DNA of 53,379 bases. Origin: Acidobacteriota bacterium (GTDB taxonomy: Bacteria; Acidobacteriota; Vicinamibacteria; Vicinamibacterales; JAFNAJ01). Both the position numbers and the translations under genes were made by a program. How positions within the stretch are numbered: the stretch's first letter is position 1; every line of letters starts with the position of its first letter. Of this stretch, positions 9,560 through 17,800 are shown piece after piece. A model generated the notes under the pieces. The model saw only the letters and a list, made by a program, of their open reading frames with translations, was not told the DNA's origin and did no database searches. Where the stretch lies: contig JAHDVP010000018.1 of the NCBI GenBank assembly GCA_023384575.1, positions 48,449-101,827 on the forward strand, given 5' to 3'.

Positions 9560-9730
9560 GGGCTCATTGTAGCGTCGTCCTGGAGCGAAGTCCGCGCCAG
9601 AAGCCTTCAGGCCGATTCGACCGCCTTCTGAAGCGAGAGGGGCGTCGGTTCGCGCGCGCCGTGGCAGGAACCGCCACGCGTCGCCGGGGCGAGTGTTGCA
9701 GGATTGGCCACCTGACGTAGGATCGTGGCC

Positions 9731-10849
9731 ATGCGGGCGCCCACGCTCCCCGTCGTGCTCTTGTCGCTGGCCTGCGGAGTCGGTTTTCCGGCTCGAGCAC
9801 CGGCGGGTCAGCCGCAGGAGACGCTGCCGTCGGCCGCCGTCGATCGCTTCGCGCAGCTCGCGCTGGCGTGCGTCCATCGGGAGTATCCGAACAAGGTCGC
9901 GCACGTGCTCAACTCGGACGCGGACGTGCGGCCGCCTCGCGAGTTGACGCCCGCTTTCTACGGCTGCTACGACTGGCACTCGTCGGTGCACGGCCACTGG
10001 CTGCTCGCGCGGCTGGCGCGTCTTGCTCCCGACGCGTCGTTTGCCCCCGCGGCGCGGCAGGCCCTGGCGCGCAGCCTGACTGCCCCGAACATCGCGGGCG
10101 AGATCGCCTATCTCACGGGCAAGGGCCGCGTGAGCTTCGAGCGTCCGTACGGGCTGGCCTGGCTGCTGCAACTCGATGGGGAGCTGCGAGAGTGGCAAGA
10201 CGAAGACGCCCGCCGCTGGCAGCGCGTCCTCGAGCCGCTGGTAAAGGCAGCTCTGGAGCGCCTGACGGAATGGTTGCCGAAGCTCTCGGCGCCCGTGCGC
10301 GCGGGCGAGCACTCACAGACCGCGTTCGCGCTGGGTCTGGTGCTCGACTGGGCGCGAGGCGCCAGCGACCGCGACACCGCAGCGCTCGTCGTCTCGCGCA
10401 TCCGCGACTTCTACGCGCGCGATCGCGACTGCCCGCTGGCGTACGAGCCCTCCGGCGAGGACTTCCTGTCGCCGTGCATCGCCGAGGCCGACCTGATGCG
10501 GCGGGTGTTGCCCCGGCCGGAGTTCGCGACCTGGCTGCGCGCGTTCCTGCCCGGCCTGCCGGCCAACGCAGCCACGCCGTGGCTCGCGCCCGGCGCGGTG
10601 ACCGATCCGAGCGACCCGAAGCTCGGACATCTCGCGGGCCTCAACCTGAGCCGGGCATGGATGCTCGAAGGCGTTGCGGCCGGTCTGCCCCCTGACGACC
10701 CCAGGCGACCGGCCATCGAAGCCGCAGCGCGCCAGCACGGCCACGAGGGGTTGGCGAGCGTGAGCGGCGAGCACTACGAGGGTGGGCACTGGCTCGGGAC
10801 GTTCGCAGTGTACCTGGTCACGGGCCGGGGGCTCGCGGCCCCCCGGTAG
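9731..10849 (+). CDS. DUF2891 family secreted protein
   Basis: A 372-residue protein with an N-terminal signal peptide (about 1-26). The family hallmark YGCYDWHSSVHGHW lies about residues 78-91, and further conserved blocks include ERPYGLAWLL, HSQTAF, YEPSGEDFLSPC and SGEHYEGGHWL. The repeated helical layout and the Trp/His/Glu-rich pocket suggest an alpha/alpha-barrel like those of carbohydrate-active enzymes, but no activity is known for DUF2891. ATG 9731 is preferred to GTG 9725 because TAGGA at 9718-9722 is then 8 nt away. A small membrane-protein gene follows after 20 nt and may be co-transcribed. Confidence 0.85.
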   Translation: MRAPTLPVVLLSLACGVGFPARAPAGQPQETLPSAAVDRFAQLALACVHREYPNKVAHVLNSDADVRPPRELTPAFYGCYDWHSSVHGHWLLARLARLAPDASFAPAARQALARSLTAPNIAGEIAYLTGKGRVSFERPYGLAWLLQLDGELREWQDEDARRWQRVLEPLVKAALERLTEWLPKLSAPVRAGEHSQTAFALGLVLDWARGASDRDTAALVVSRIRDFYARDRDCPLAYEPSGEDFLSPCIAEADLMRRVLPRPEFATWLRAFLPGLPANAATPWLAPGAVTDPSDPKLGHLAGLNLSRAWMLEGVAAGLPPDDPRRPAIEAAARQHGHEGLASVSGEHYEGGHWLGTFAVYLVTGRGLAAPR

Positions 10850-10869
10850 CGAGCTGAGGGCGGGAGAGG

Positions 10870-11169
10870 ATGAGCGACCGCATGAGACTGGGGATGGCCA
10901 CGCTGGCCGCGGCCGTCGTGTGCGTCGCGGCGTACGTCGGCATCGCCTGGCTCGCGAGCGGCATCGAGATTCCGCCGGACGTGCCAGCGGCCCGCCTCCC
11001 GTGGGCGTCGCTGTTCCGCGTCTGGGCTGCCGTCGGGTTCGGCATCGCCAGCGTGACCGGCTTGCCTCACCTCGTCGGCAGCCTGACCGTCGCCATTCTC
11101 CTTGGTGCGGTGCTCGGGGCGGTCTTCGCGCTGACGCGGCGTTTCGTCGCCGGTCTGCTCGACGTGTGA
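10870..11169 (+). CDS. Small predicted membrane protein, function unknown
   Basis: A 99-residue protein with a good Shine-Dalgarno (GGGAGAGG just before ATG 10870). It has a long hydrophobic segment at about 8-30, a short amphipathic middle, and two further hydrophobic stretches at about 48-68 and 70-90, giving two or three membrane spans. I do not recognise the family. It starts 20 nt after the DUF2891 gene on the same strand, so the two probably form one transcript. Codon use (third-position G/C) matches the neighbours, which supports it as a real gene. Confidence 0.65.
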   Translation: MSDRMRLGMATLAAAVVCVAAYVGIAWLASGIEIPPDVPAARLPWASLFRVWAAVGFGIASVTGLPHLVGSLTVAILLGAVLGAVFALTRRFVAGLLDV

Positions 11170-11248
11170 GGCCGGGCGTCGGCTTCAGCTGACGATCACG
11201 GGCAGTGCCTTCCGAACCGGTCCATCCGGGGCCGTTCGAAGGTAAGCT

Positions 11249-12319
11249 GTGCGCGGCGTGCGTCTGGATCTCCTCCTGATCGGCTTCGGTCACGTCGGCC
11301 GGCGCTTCGTGCGCCTGCTCGACGAGCGGCGCGCGGACCTCGTCCGGGACTTCGCGCTCGACGCGCGCGTCGTCGGCATCGCGACGCGGCGACACGGCGC
11401 CGCGCTCGCCACGACGGGCCTCGACGCGGTCGGCGCGGCCGACCTCGTCGAAGGCGGGGAGTCGCTCTCCGTGCTGCACGACGCGCGGTTCGGGCCGCCG
11501 CCCTCGACGGGGCTGGAGCTCATCGACACGGCCGCAGCTGCGGGCCTCGAGCGCGGCGCTGGCGTGATGGTCGAGACGACGCCGCTCGACATCGTCGACG
11601 GGCAGCCGGCCACCGATCACATTCGGGCGGCGATGAGGTCGGGGATGCACGTCGTGAGCGCCAACAAGGGGCCCGTGGCGCTCGCGCACCGCGAGCTGGC
11701 CGCCCTCGCGACCCGCACCGGCGTTCACTACCGCTTCGAGGGCGCGGTCATGGACGGCATTCCGGTGTTCAACCTCGTGCGCGAGACGATGCCGGCCGTG
11801 CGGGTCCTGGGCTTTCGCGGCGTCGTGAACAGCACGACCAACTACATCATCTCGGCCCTCGAGGACGGTGCGGACTTCGACACGGCGCTCGCGGAGATGC
11901 AGCGGCAGGGCATCGCCGAAGCGGACCCGTCGTACGACGTCGACGGGTGGGATGCTGCGACCAAGGTCGCGGCGCTCGTCAACGTCCTCATGGATGGCGT
12001 CGTCACGCCGCGTGACGTCGCGCGCGATGGCATTCGCGCGCTCACCGGCGAGCGCGTGCGCGAGGCGATGACCCGGGAGCGCCGCGTGCGGCTCGTGGCC
12101 TCGGCGAGTCGCGCCGGCGGAGTGGTGGAGACATCCGTGCGTGTCGAGGAGTTGGCCGAGGGCGACCCGCTCGCGCAACTGCGCGGCATGTCGAACGCCC
12201 TGTTCCTCGACACCGACCTGCTGGGGCGCGTGGGCATCGTGCAGCTCGACGGCGGGCTGACGCAGACCGCCTACGCGCTCGCCTCCGACCTCATCGCGAT
12301 TCGTCGGCGGCTGGCGTGA
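11249..12319 (+). CDS. hom: Homoserine dehydrogenase, ACT-less short form
   Basis: A 356-residue NAD(P)H-dependent enzyme that reduces aspartate semialdehyde to homoserine in threonine and methionine synthesis. The Rossmann motif is G12-F-G-H-V-G17. The SANKGPVAL block contains K140. The signature block starting GVVNSTTNYI continues through EADPSYDVDG to DAATKVAALVN, with the catalytic-region Lys at K239. The protein ends after the catalytic domain with no C-terminal ACT domain, so feedback inhibition by threonine through ACT is unlikely. GTG 11249 was chosen because GAAGG at 11238-11242 is 6 nt away; a second GTG at 11258 is possible. No thrB or thrC is adjacent. Confidence 0.92.
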   Translation: MRGVRLDLLLIGFGHVGRRFVRLLDERRADLVRDFALDARVVGIATRRHGAALATTGLDAVGAADLVEGGESLSVLHDARFGPPPSTGLELIDTAAAAGLERGAGVMVETTPLDIVDGQPATDHIRAAMRSGMHVVSANKGPVALAHRELAALATRTGVHYRFEGAVMDGIPVFNLVRETMPAVRVLGFRGVVNSTTNYIISALEDGADFDTALAEMQRQGIAEADPSYDVDGWDAATKVAALVNVLMDGVVTPRDVARDGIRALTGERVREAMTRERRVRLVASASRAGGVVETSVRVEELAEGDPLAQLRGMSNALFLDTDLLGRVGIVQLDGGLTQTAYALASDLIAIRRRLA

Positions 12320-12467
12320 CCGGACGTCGGGCGCCGAGCCGAAGCCGACGGACGAGCCGACCCGTGCGAGAGCCGAGATGTCTGACACGACCGGTATGAG
12401 CCCGATCATAGGGCGCCGAGTCCGCCTCCGCTACAGTGGTCGCCATGTCCCTTTCCAGGAGGTGGCC

Positions 12468-13190
12468 GTGACCCCCACGCCCGAGACGACCGTTCGCGAG
12501 ATCGTGGCCGACGACTTCCGTGCGGCCAGTGTGTTCGAACAGTTCGGCATCGACTTCTGCTGCGGCGGCGATCGCGTCCTGCGCGACGTGTGCCGGGAAC
12601 GAGGCCTCGCCTTCGACGACGTCGCGGCGGCCCTCACGGCGGCCGCGACGACCGGCGGGGCCGAAGTCCCTCGGTTCGCCGCCTGGGATCCGCCCGCGCT
12701 CGTGTCCTACATCGTCGCCAACCATCACGGCTACGTCCGCTCGGCGATTCCCACGCTGCTCGAGCACACCCGCAAGATCGAGCACGTGCACGGCGATCGC
12801 CATCCCGAGCTGACGCAGGTGGCGACGACGTTTGCGGCCGTGGCCGACGAGATGCAGTCGCACATGTTCAAGGAGGAGCGCATCCTGTTCCCCTTCATCG
12901 TGGCGATGTCGGAGGCGGCGGCGAGCGGGCGTCCCATTCCCCCGGCGCCGTTCGGCTCGGTGGAAAACCCCATCCGGATGATGGAGCACGAGCACGAGTC
13001 GGCCGGCGGTGGCATGGCGCGCGTCAGCGAGCTGACGGGCGGCTACCAGCCCCCCGAGGATGCCTGCACGACGTATCGGGTGTGCCTCGAGGAGCTCAAG
13101 GCCTTCGAAGCCGACCTGCACCGGCACGTGCACCTCGAGAACAACATCCTCTTCCCGAAGGCGCGCGCGCTCGAAGCGCAAGGGCACTGA
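12468..13190 (+). CDS. ytfE: Iron-sulfur cluster repair di-iron protein (RIC/YtfE/ScdA)
   Basis: A 240-residue protein that repairs nitrosative and oxidative damage to Fe-S clusters. The N-terminal ScdA_N domain carries C31-C32-G-G in FGIDFCCGG. The hemerythrin-like four-helix part follows, with ligands in ANHHGYV, SHMFKEE, EHEHESAGG and HRHVHLENN. GTG 12468 was chosen because AGGAGG lies 5 nt upstream (12457-12462), the protein length then matches the family (about 220-240), and homology begins at once; an ATG at 12378 would add 30 unrelated residues. No NsrR- or Dnr-type operator was recognised. The gene stands alone between homoserine dehydrogenase and the ChaN-like gene. Confidence 0.93.
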   Translation: MTPTPETTVREIVADDFRAASVFEQFGIDFCCGGDRVLRDVCRERGLAFDDVAAALTAAATTGGAEVPRFAAWDPPALVSYIVANHHGYVRSAIPTLLEHTRKIEHVHGDRHPELTQVATTFAAVADEMQSHMFKEERILFPFIVAMSEAAASGRPIPPAPFGSVENPIRMMEHEHESAGGGMARVSELTGGYQPPEDACTTYRVCLEELKAFEADLHRHVHLENNILFPKARALEAQGH

Positions 13191-13415
13191 CGTCGGGAGA
13201 GGGGGCGGCGACGCCGACGGTCCACGCCGGCATCACGGAGCCGTTTGCGCGTGGCACCGGCTCGGGTCGCCCCTGCCGCGGGGCGGCTCGAGCGACCGTG
13301 CCGGAACCGTCGGGCCTCGGTGAGCGTAGTACCCGACCGTTGCGGCTGATGGCGTGGCCTGGCCTTCCTCGGGAGCATGCGGCAGCGTCACCATGTCGCG
13401 CCCCGGGAGGTCGCC

Positions 13416-14315
13416 ATGCCCAGGCTCCGGACGAGTGCGCTCGTCGCTTCGCCGCTCCTTCTCGCGATCGGCCTCGCCGGCCTGAGGCTTGCGCTGGAAC
13501 CCGCCGAGTCTCCGGTGCCGATGGTCGACCTCTCGCCGTCCGCCTGCGAGCGATTGGCGGCCCTCGCCCGGGCCTCCGAGGTGCCGGCGGCTCGACTCGG
13601 CGACGAACTCGCCCGCGTCGACGTGCTGCTCGTGGGCGAGGAGCACTTCTATCAGGAGACCGTGCGCTTCCTGATCGACCTGCTGGAGGCCGTCGAGGGT
13701 CGGCGCGTGTATCTGTTGCTCGAGCTGCCCGCAGGGATGCAGGCGCATGTCGAGGAATGGGTGACGCGCGGGGCGTCGTCGGCGCTCGCGGCGGCCATCG
13801 CTGACGGCGACGCGCTGCCGTACGGCGAGATCCTCTCCTGGGCCCACCGCAACCCCCACCGCCTCTCCCGCGTGGCCGCGATGGACGAAGATCGCGCGCG
13901 AATCGTCGTCAACCGCGCGCTGTTGCGCGACACCCGGAACGAGACCATGGCTCGGGCCGTTCTCGCGGCGCGCGCCGAGCGGCCCGCCGATCTGGTGGTG
14001 GCCTACGGCGGCCAGATGCACATGCTGCTCTCAGGGCGCTACCGCTACGACCGCGAGGATCGCACCCCGGCCGGAGCGCGGATTCTGCAGGCGGGCGTGC
14101 CGCGGGCGCGGATTCGCAGCGTGCTCCTCTCGGGCAGCGAACGGGCGCCGATCAATGCGGTGTGGTCGGGCCCAGGGGCGCTCGCCATGTCGGCACCGAT
14201 CGGGCAGGAGGCCTGGCCGTATTTCATCGACTACCCCGTGTTCCGCGCGACGAGCGGCCGCGACCTCTTCGACGTCTTCGTCGACCTCGGGCCCCTCACG
14301 CGCGCCGCCCGGTGA
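13416..14315 (+). CDS. ChaN/Tiki/EreA-superfamily protein, membrane-anchored or secreted
   Basis: A 299-residue protein with an N-terminal hydrophobic segment (about 8-27) that should act as a signal or anchor. Two motifs define the superfamily: G74-E-E-H77 in LLVGEEHFY, and GGQMHMLL near residue 207. These GExxH and GxxH boxes are shared by ChaN (heme-binding uptake), TraB/Tiki and erythromycin-esterase-like proteins, where they form a metal or heme site. Which activity this member has cannot be read from sequence. ATG 13416 was chosen because GGGAGG lies 5 nt upstream; an in-frame ATG at 13377 has no site. No iron-uptake genes are adjacent. Confidence 0.6.
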   Translation: MPRLRTSALVASPLLLAIGLAGLRLALEPAESPVPMVDLSPSACERLAALARASEVPAARLGDELARVDVLLVGEEHFYQETVRFLIDLLEAVEGRRVYLLLELPAGMQAHVEEWVTRGASSALAAAIADGDALPYGEILSWAHRNPHRLSRVAAMDEDRARIVVNRALLRDTRNETMARAVLAARAERPADLVVAYGGQMHMLLSGRYRYDREDRTPAGARILQAGVPRARIRSVLLSGSERAPINAVWSGPGALAMSAPIGQEAWPYFIDYPVFRATSGRDLFDVFVDLGPLTRAAR

Positions 14316-14351
14316 GTGACACGGCGGCCCCGTCGGACTCGCGGGCCGGGC

Positions 14352-14515
14352 TCAGGCGTGGCGTGCGCCATGCCGGCACCACCGCAGCTCCGCGAGCAGC
14401 ACGACCCGGGCCCAACCCTGGTGGAACACGGCGAGCGGCACGGGCACCACGTAGAGCAGCGTGGCGATGCCGAGAGCCAGCTGGGCGGTCGCCGTGACGA
14501 GCGAAGCGAGTCGAA
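14352..14515 (-). pseudogene. ctaA: C-terminal remnant of COX15/CtaA heme A synthase
   Basis: On the minus strand, directly after the CCA end of the tRNA-Arg gene, 54 codons read in one frame to a TGA at 14352-14354. The peptide contains QLALGIATLLYVVPVPLAV followed by FHQGWARVVLLAEL. This is the pattern of the last membrane helices of COX15-type heme A synthase, including the His of the HQ pair that ligates heme b. There is no start codon: upstream the frame enters the tRNA and meets a TAG there. The rest of the gene (about 280 residues) is absent, so this is a fragment left by recombination. The identification rests on pattern memory, not alignment. Confidence 0.65.
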
Positions 14516-14592
14516 TGGCGCGCCCGGCAGGACTCGAACCTGCGACCCTCGGCTTAGAAGGCCGATGCTCTATCCGTCTGAGCTACGGGCGC
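14516..14592 (-). tRNA. tRNA-Arg (anticodon TCT), CCA encoded
   Basis: The minus strand folds as a full cloverleaf of 77 nt. The acceptor stem is GCGCCCG pairing with CGGGCGC, the D stem is GCTC/GAGC, and the anticodon stem TCGGC/GCCGA encloses the loop CTTCTAA with anticodon TCT, reading AGA. The T arm is GCAGG-TTCGAGT-CCTGC. The discriminator is G, followed by an encoded CCA at 14516-14518. The rare AGA codon suits a GC-rich genome in which this tRNA is a common integration target. The 3' end abuts the ctaA remnant. Confidence 0.95.
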
Positions 14593-14809
14593 GTGCGGCC
14601 CTTCTAGTGTAGCAGCGAGTCCCGACCACGGTCCGACCTTCGGGCCCGCTGACGTACAATGAGGCGGCAGCGTCCTCGCCTCGCGAGGGCCGCTCGCGTC
14701 GTCGCCGGTGCCGCACTCGCGACCGGTGTCGCACGCACGACCGCCCGAAGCCAGCCCCCGAGGAACGGAGCGCGGCCGCCGTGCCCTCCCGCGCACCGTC
14801 GGGGCGCCC

Positions 14810-17800
14810 ATGACCACCGGACCACCCGACCACCCAGGTCAGACGGCCCCCACCACGTCAGCAATCGAAGGCGCGCTGGCCCGCATCGAGAGCGAACTGT
14901 CGGTCGTCTTCGCCAGCGCCGACCGCGTGGCGGCGGCGTGCCAGGAGATCCGGCGGGCGGCCGGGGATTGGTCCGACCCGGCGCTCGTCGCCGCCCTGAC
15001 GCGGCTGTGTCCCCTGGCCCACGGCCGCACCGGGGCGGCGAGGGAGGCCGTCTACGATCTGCTCCGCGACGCGGCGCGGGCCGCGCCCGACCCGTGGGCA
15101 CTCATCGAAGGCCTGCTGGCGTCGCGCGATGCGCCGACCTGCCTGCACACGCTCGAGGAGGCGGCTGCGCTGGCGCAGGCGGGCCGGCTGGACATCGACC
15201 GCCATCGTCTCGAGTCGATCGCCCGGCTCGCTGAAGCAGACGGCAGCCCGCTTCGGAGCGCCCGGTGCCTCGACCAGATCGCCAGGTGGCTTCGCGCTTC
15301 GACATCGCCCGCCGGCGACGGTCGCGATCCGGTCGCGTCGGCCCTGCTCGACCCCGATCGTCCAGCCGTGAGACGCCTGGCCGCGCGTCTTCTCGATCGC
15401 GGCGGCCGGCTGCCTTCACCGTCGGTCGTGCGCGAGGTGCTCACCGAATCCGATGCCGCGGACCTGGGGCCGGTGCTCACCTACACCCGGGCCGGCCATG
15501 CCGACCTCGTGTCGCTCGTGGCCCGGCCGCGGGGGCCGTCGCCGTTCTCGGCCTCCTGGCCAGCGGTCGTCGACTGCTGCGGTCGGCGGCTCGCGTACGA
15601 CCTCGTCGGCGAGCTCGGCGTGGCCCGGATGAACCTGGGGCTGAGGGCGCAACGGATCGTCGGCGTCAGCGTGGACGAATCGCTGCCGTTCCTGCTGACG
15701 CCGGCGGAGGCCCGGCTGGTTGCCTCGTGTCCCGGCTCGAGCCGTTCGTTCGAGCGCGTCGTCGCGATCGCGCACGGAGGGACGTTCGGGGGAGCGTCGA
15801 CGGGCGGGCCTCGCGACTCGGCCATCGACCGGTTTCGGGCCTACAACCTCGCGCACGCCGAGGTCCTCGGCGACATCCTCGACATCGCACCGCTCACCCC
15901 CGAGCGGGTCGAGCGCCTCCTCGGCCGGATGGATCACATCGCGGCCGAGTTCGTCGCGCTCTTCGCGGGACGCTCGGACGAGTGCCAGGGCCTGCCAGGT
16001 CTCTACTCCGGCCTGAAGGAGAGGATCCGCCGCGAGATGGCTCGAGCGATCCCCGGCCGGCCGCTGCCGATCGAGCCGACGCGCCTCGTGCAGATGTTCG
16101 AGGACCCGCCAACGCTCGCCGACGTGCAGACGCTTCACGGCCTGAAACGCTACCTGCACCAGCGCGGCCTGGCGCTCGGCTTTGGACTGCTCGAGTCGAG
16201 CAGTGGCACCAACCGGCACGTCGATCTCGCGTTTGCCTCGCCAGAACGCGTGCTCGGCGTCGTCCGGGCCATCGAATACGTCGATACGGACGCGACGGGG
16301 CCGGGCGCGGGCGAACCCGTGGCGGTGCCCTACCCGGTGGCCCTCGTCGTCGACGGCTTCGTGCGGCAGTGGCTTCACGGTGTCGAGACCCTGCCACGCG
16401 TGCGGGTCTTCTGCTACGGCAACGAGGTGCACTACTTCGTGTCGTTCAGGAACCACCCGGTCTTCATTCGGGTCGATTACTCGCCACCGCTCGGTGGCGG
16501 CATGATCGACCTCGCCTACTACGGAGTGAGCAAGTTCGAACTGGACGACCACCCGGCGATCGCGCTCGACGCCATCCAGTCGCTGCTGCGGCGCCTCGAC
16601 TTCCACGTGGAGGTGGAGAGCACCCGAATCCATGCCCGCTACGACAAGGAGCGGGCCGTCGACCTCGCCGACCTGTGCCAGAAGGCCGAGGCGCTGTTCC
16701 GCCTGGTACCCCACCTCATGGACGTCGACTGGGTCGTGGGCGGGCTCGATCTGCCCCCGGGGGCGCGCCGGGCGGTGGGCGACGCGTGGGCCGACTTCTT
16801 CGCGCGCTGGGGCGTACTGCCGTCCGCCGCCGTGCTCTCGGCCGATCGACGGCGCGTCGTGGCCGGGCGCGAACGCCGGCCGGAGGGCGTCCGCGAGCAC
16901 TACTGGTCGGGAGACGGCGACTACACCGACGTGCTGGCCGGCCGACCGCGCCGGACCTGGCTGAGCGAGATCCACGCGGCGCTCGCGGAGCGGTCGCTCG
17001 ATGTCGCGCTCGTCGCCCGCGACGAGCTTCCCGGACAGATGGCGCTCGAACGGCAAGTGCTCCGGCCGCTGCGGACCGCGCTCGAACGCGGTGCCGTGAT
17101 GGACACGGCGGCCGGCATCGAGCCGGCGCCCTCGGACCGCTTCGAGCGATCGCACGAGGTCGACCGGTTCGCGTCGCTGCTCGCGTCGAGCGACGCCGAC
17201 CTCGCGAACGCGGCGCGTCTGGCCCGTCTGGCCACGGCCCTCGAGCGCACCCTCCGGTTCAAGACCACCGGCGACGTCGACGGCTACGACGTCGAGCGGG
17301 CCGATCTCGTGCTGCGGGAGTGGACGGGCGCCATCTACGGCCTGCGGGACGCCGCGGGCATCTTCCGGCTGGCGCTCTTCACGACCGACGGGACCATCGC
17401 ACGGCGTCGCGACGCCCCGGGCGAACCGTGGCGCGACAACGCCTCGTTCGACGCCGGCGCGCTCTCGGCCGTCCTGCGGCGCAACAACTTCCTGCCGTCG
17501 TGGATCGACGTGGCTCCGACGCCCGACGACGAGGCGCGGGCGGTACGGGCGGCGTTCGCCTCGGTGAAGCCGCGCGGGCACGCCGGGTGGCTTCCGGGTG
17601 CGCGCGGCGTCTCCGGTCTCGTGGCGTCGCCGGGCCGCGCGGTCGGCGTGGCGCGGCTCGGTACCGAGGGACGGCGTCCCGTCGACCTCGAAGGTGGCGT
17701 GCTGTTTGCGCGTACGCTCGTTCCGGAAGACCACGCGTTTCTCTTCCACGCGCTCGCGGTCGTCGGCACCGGCGGCGGCATCCTGAGTCACGCCGGGCTG

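Noticed and set aside
14316-14612. A 98-residue plus-strand frame over the tRNA region
   Set aside because: It runs through the antisense of the tRNA and the ctaA remnant; composition and lack of motifs mark it as chance.
14516-14809. Integrase or prophage genes next to tRNA-Arg
   Set aside because: None are present on either side within the window; only the truncated ctaA tail hints at a past event.
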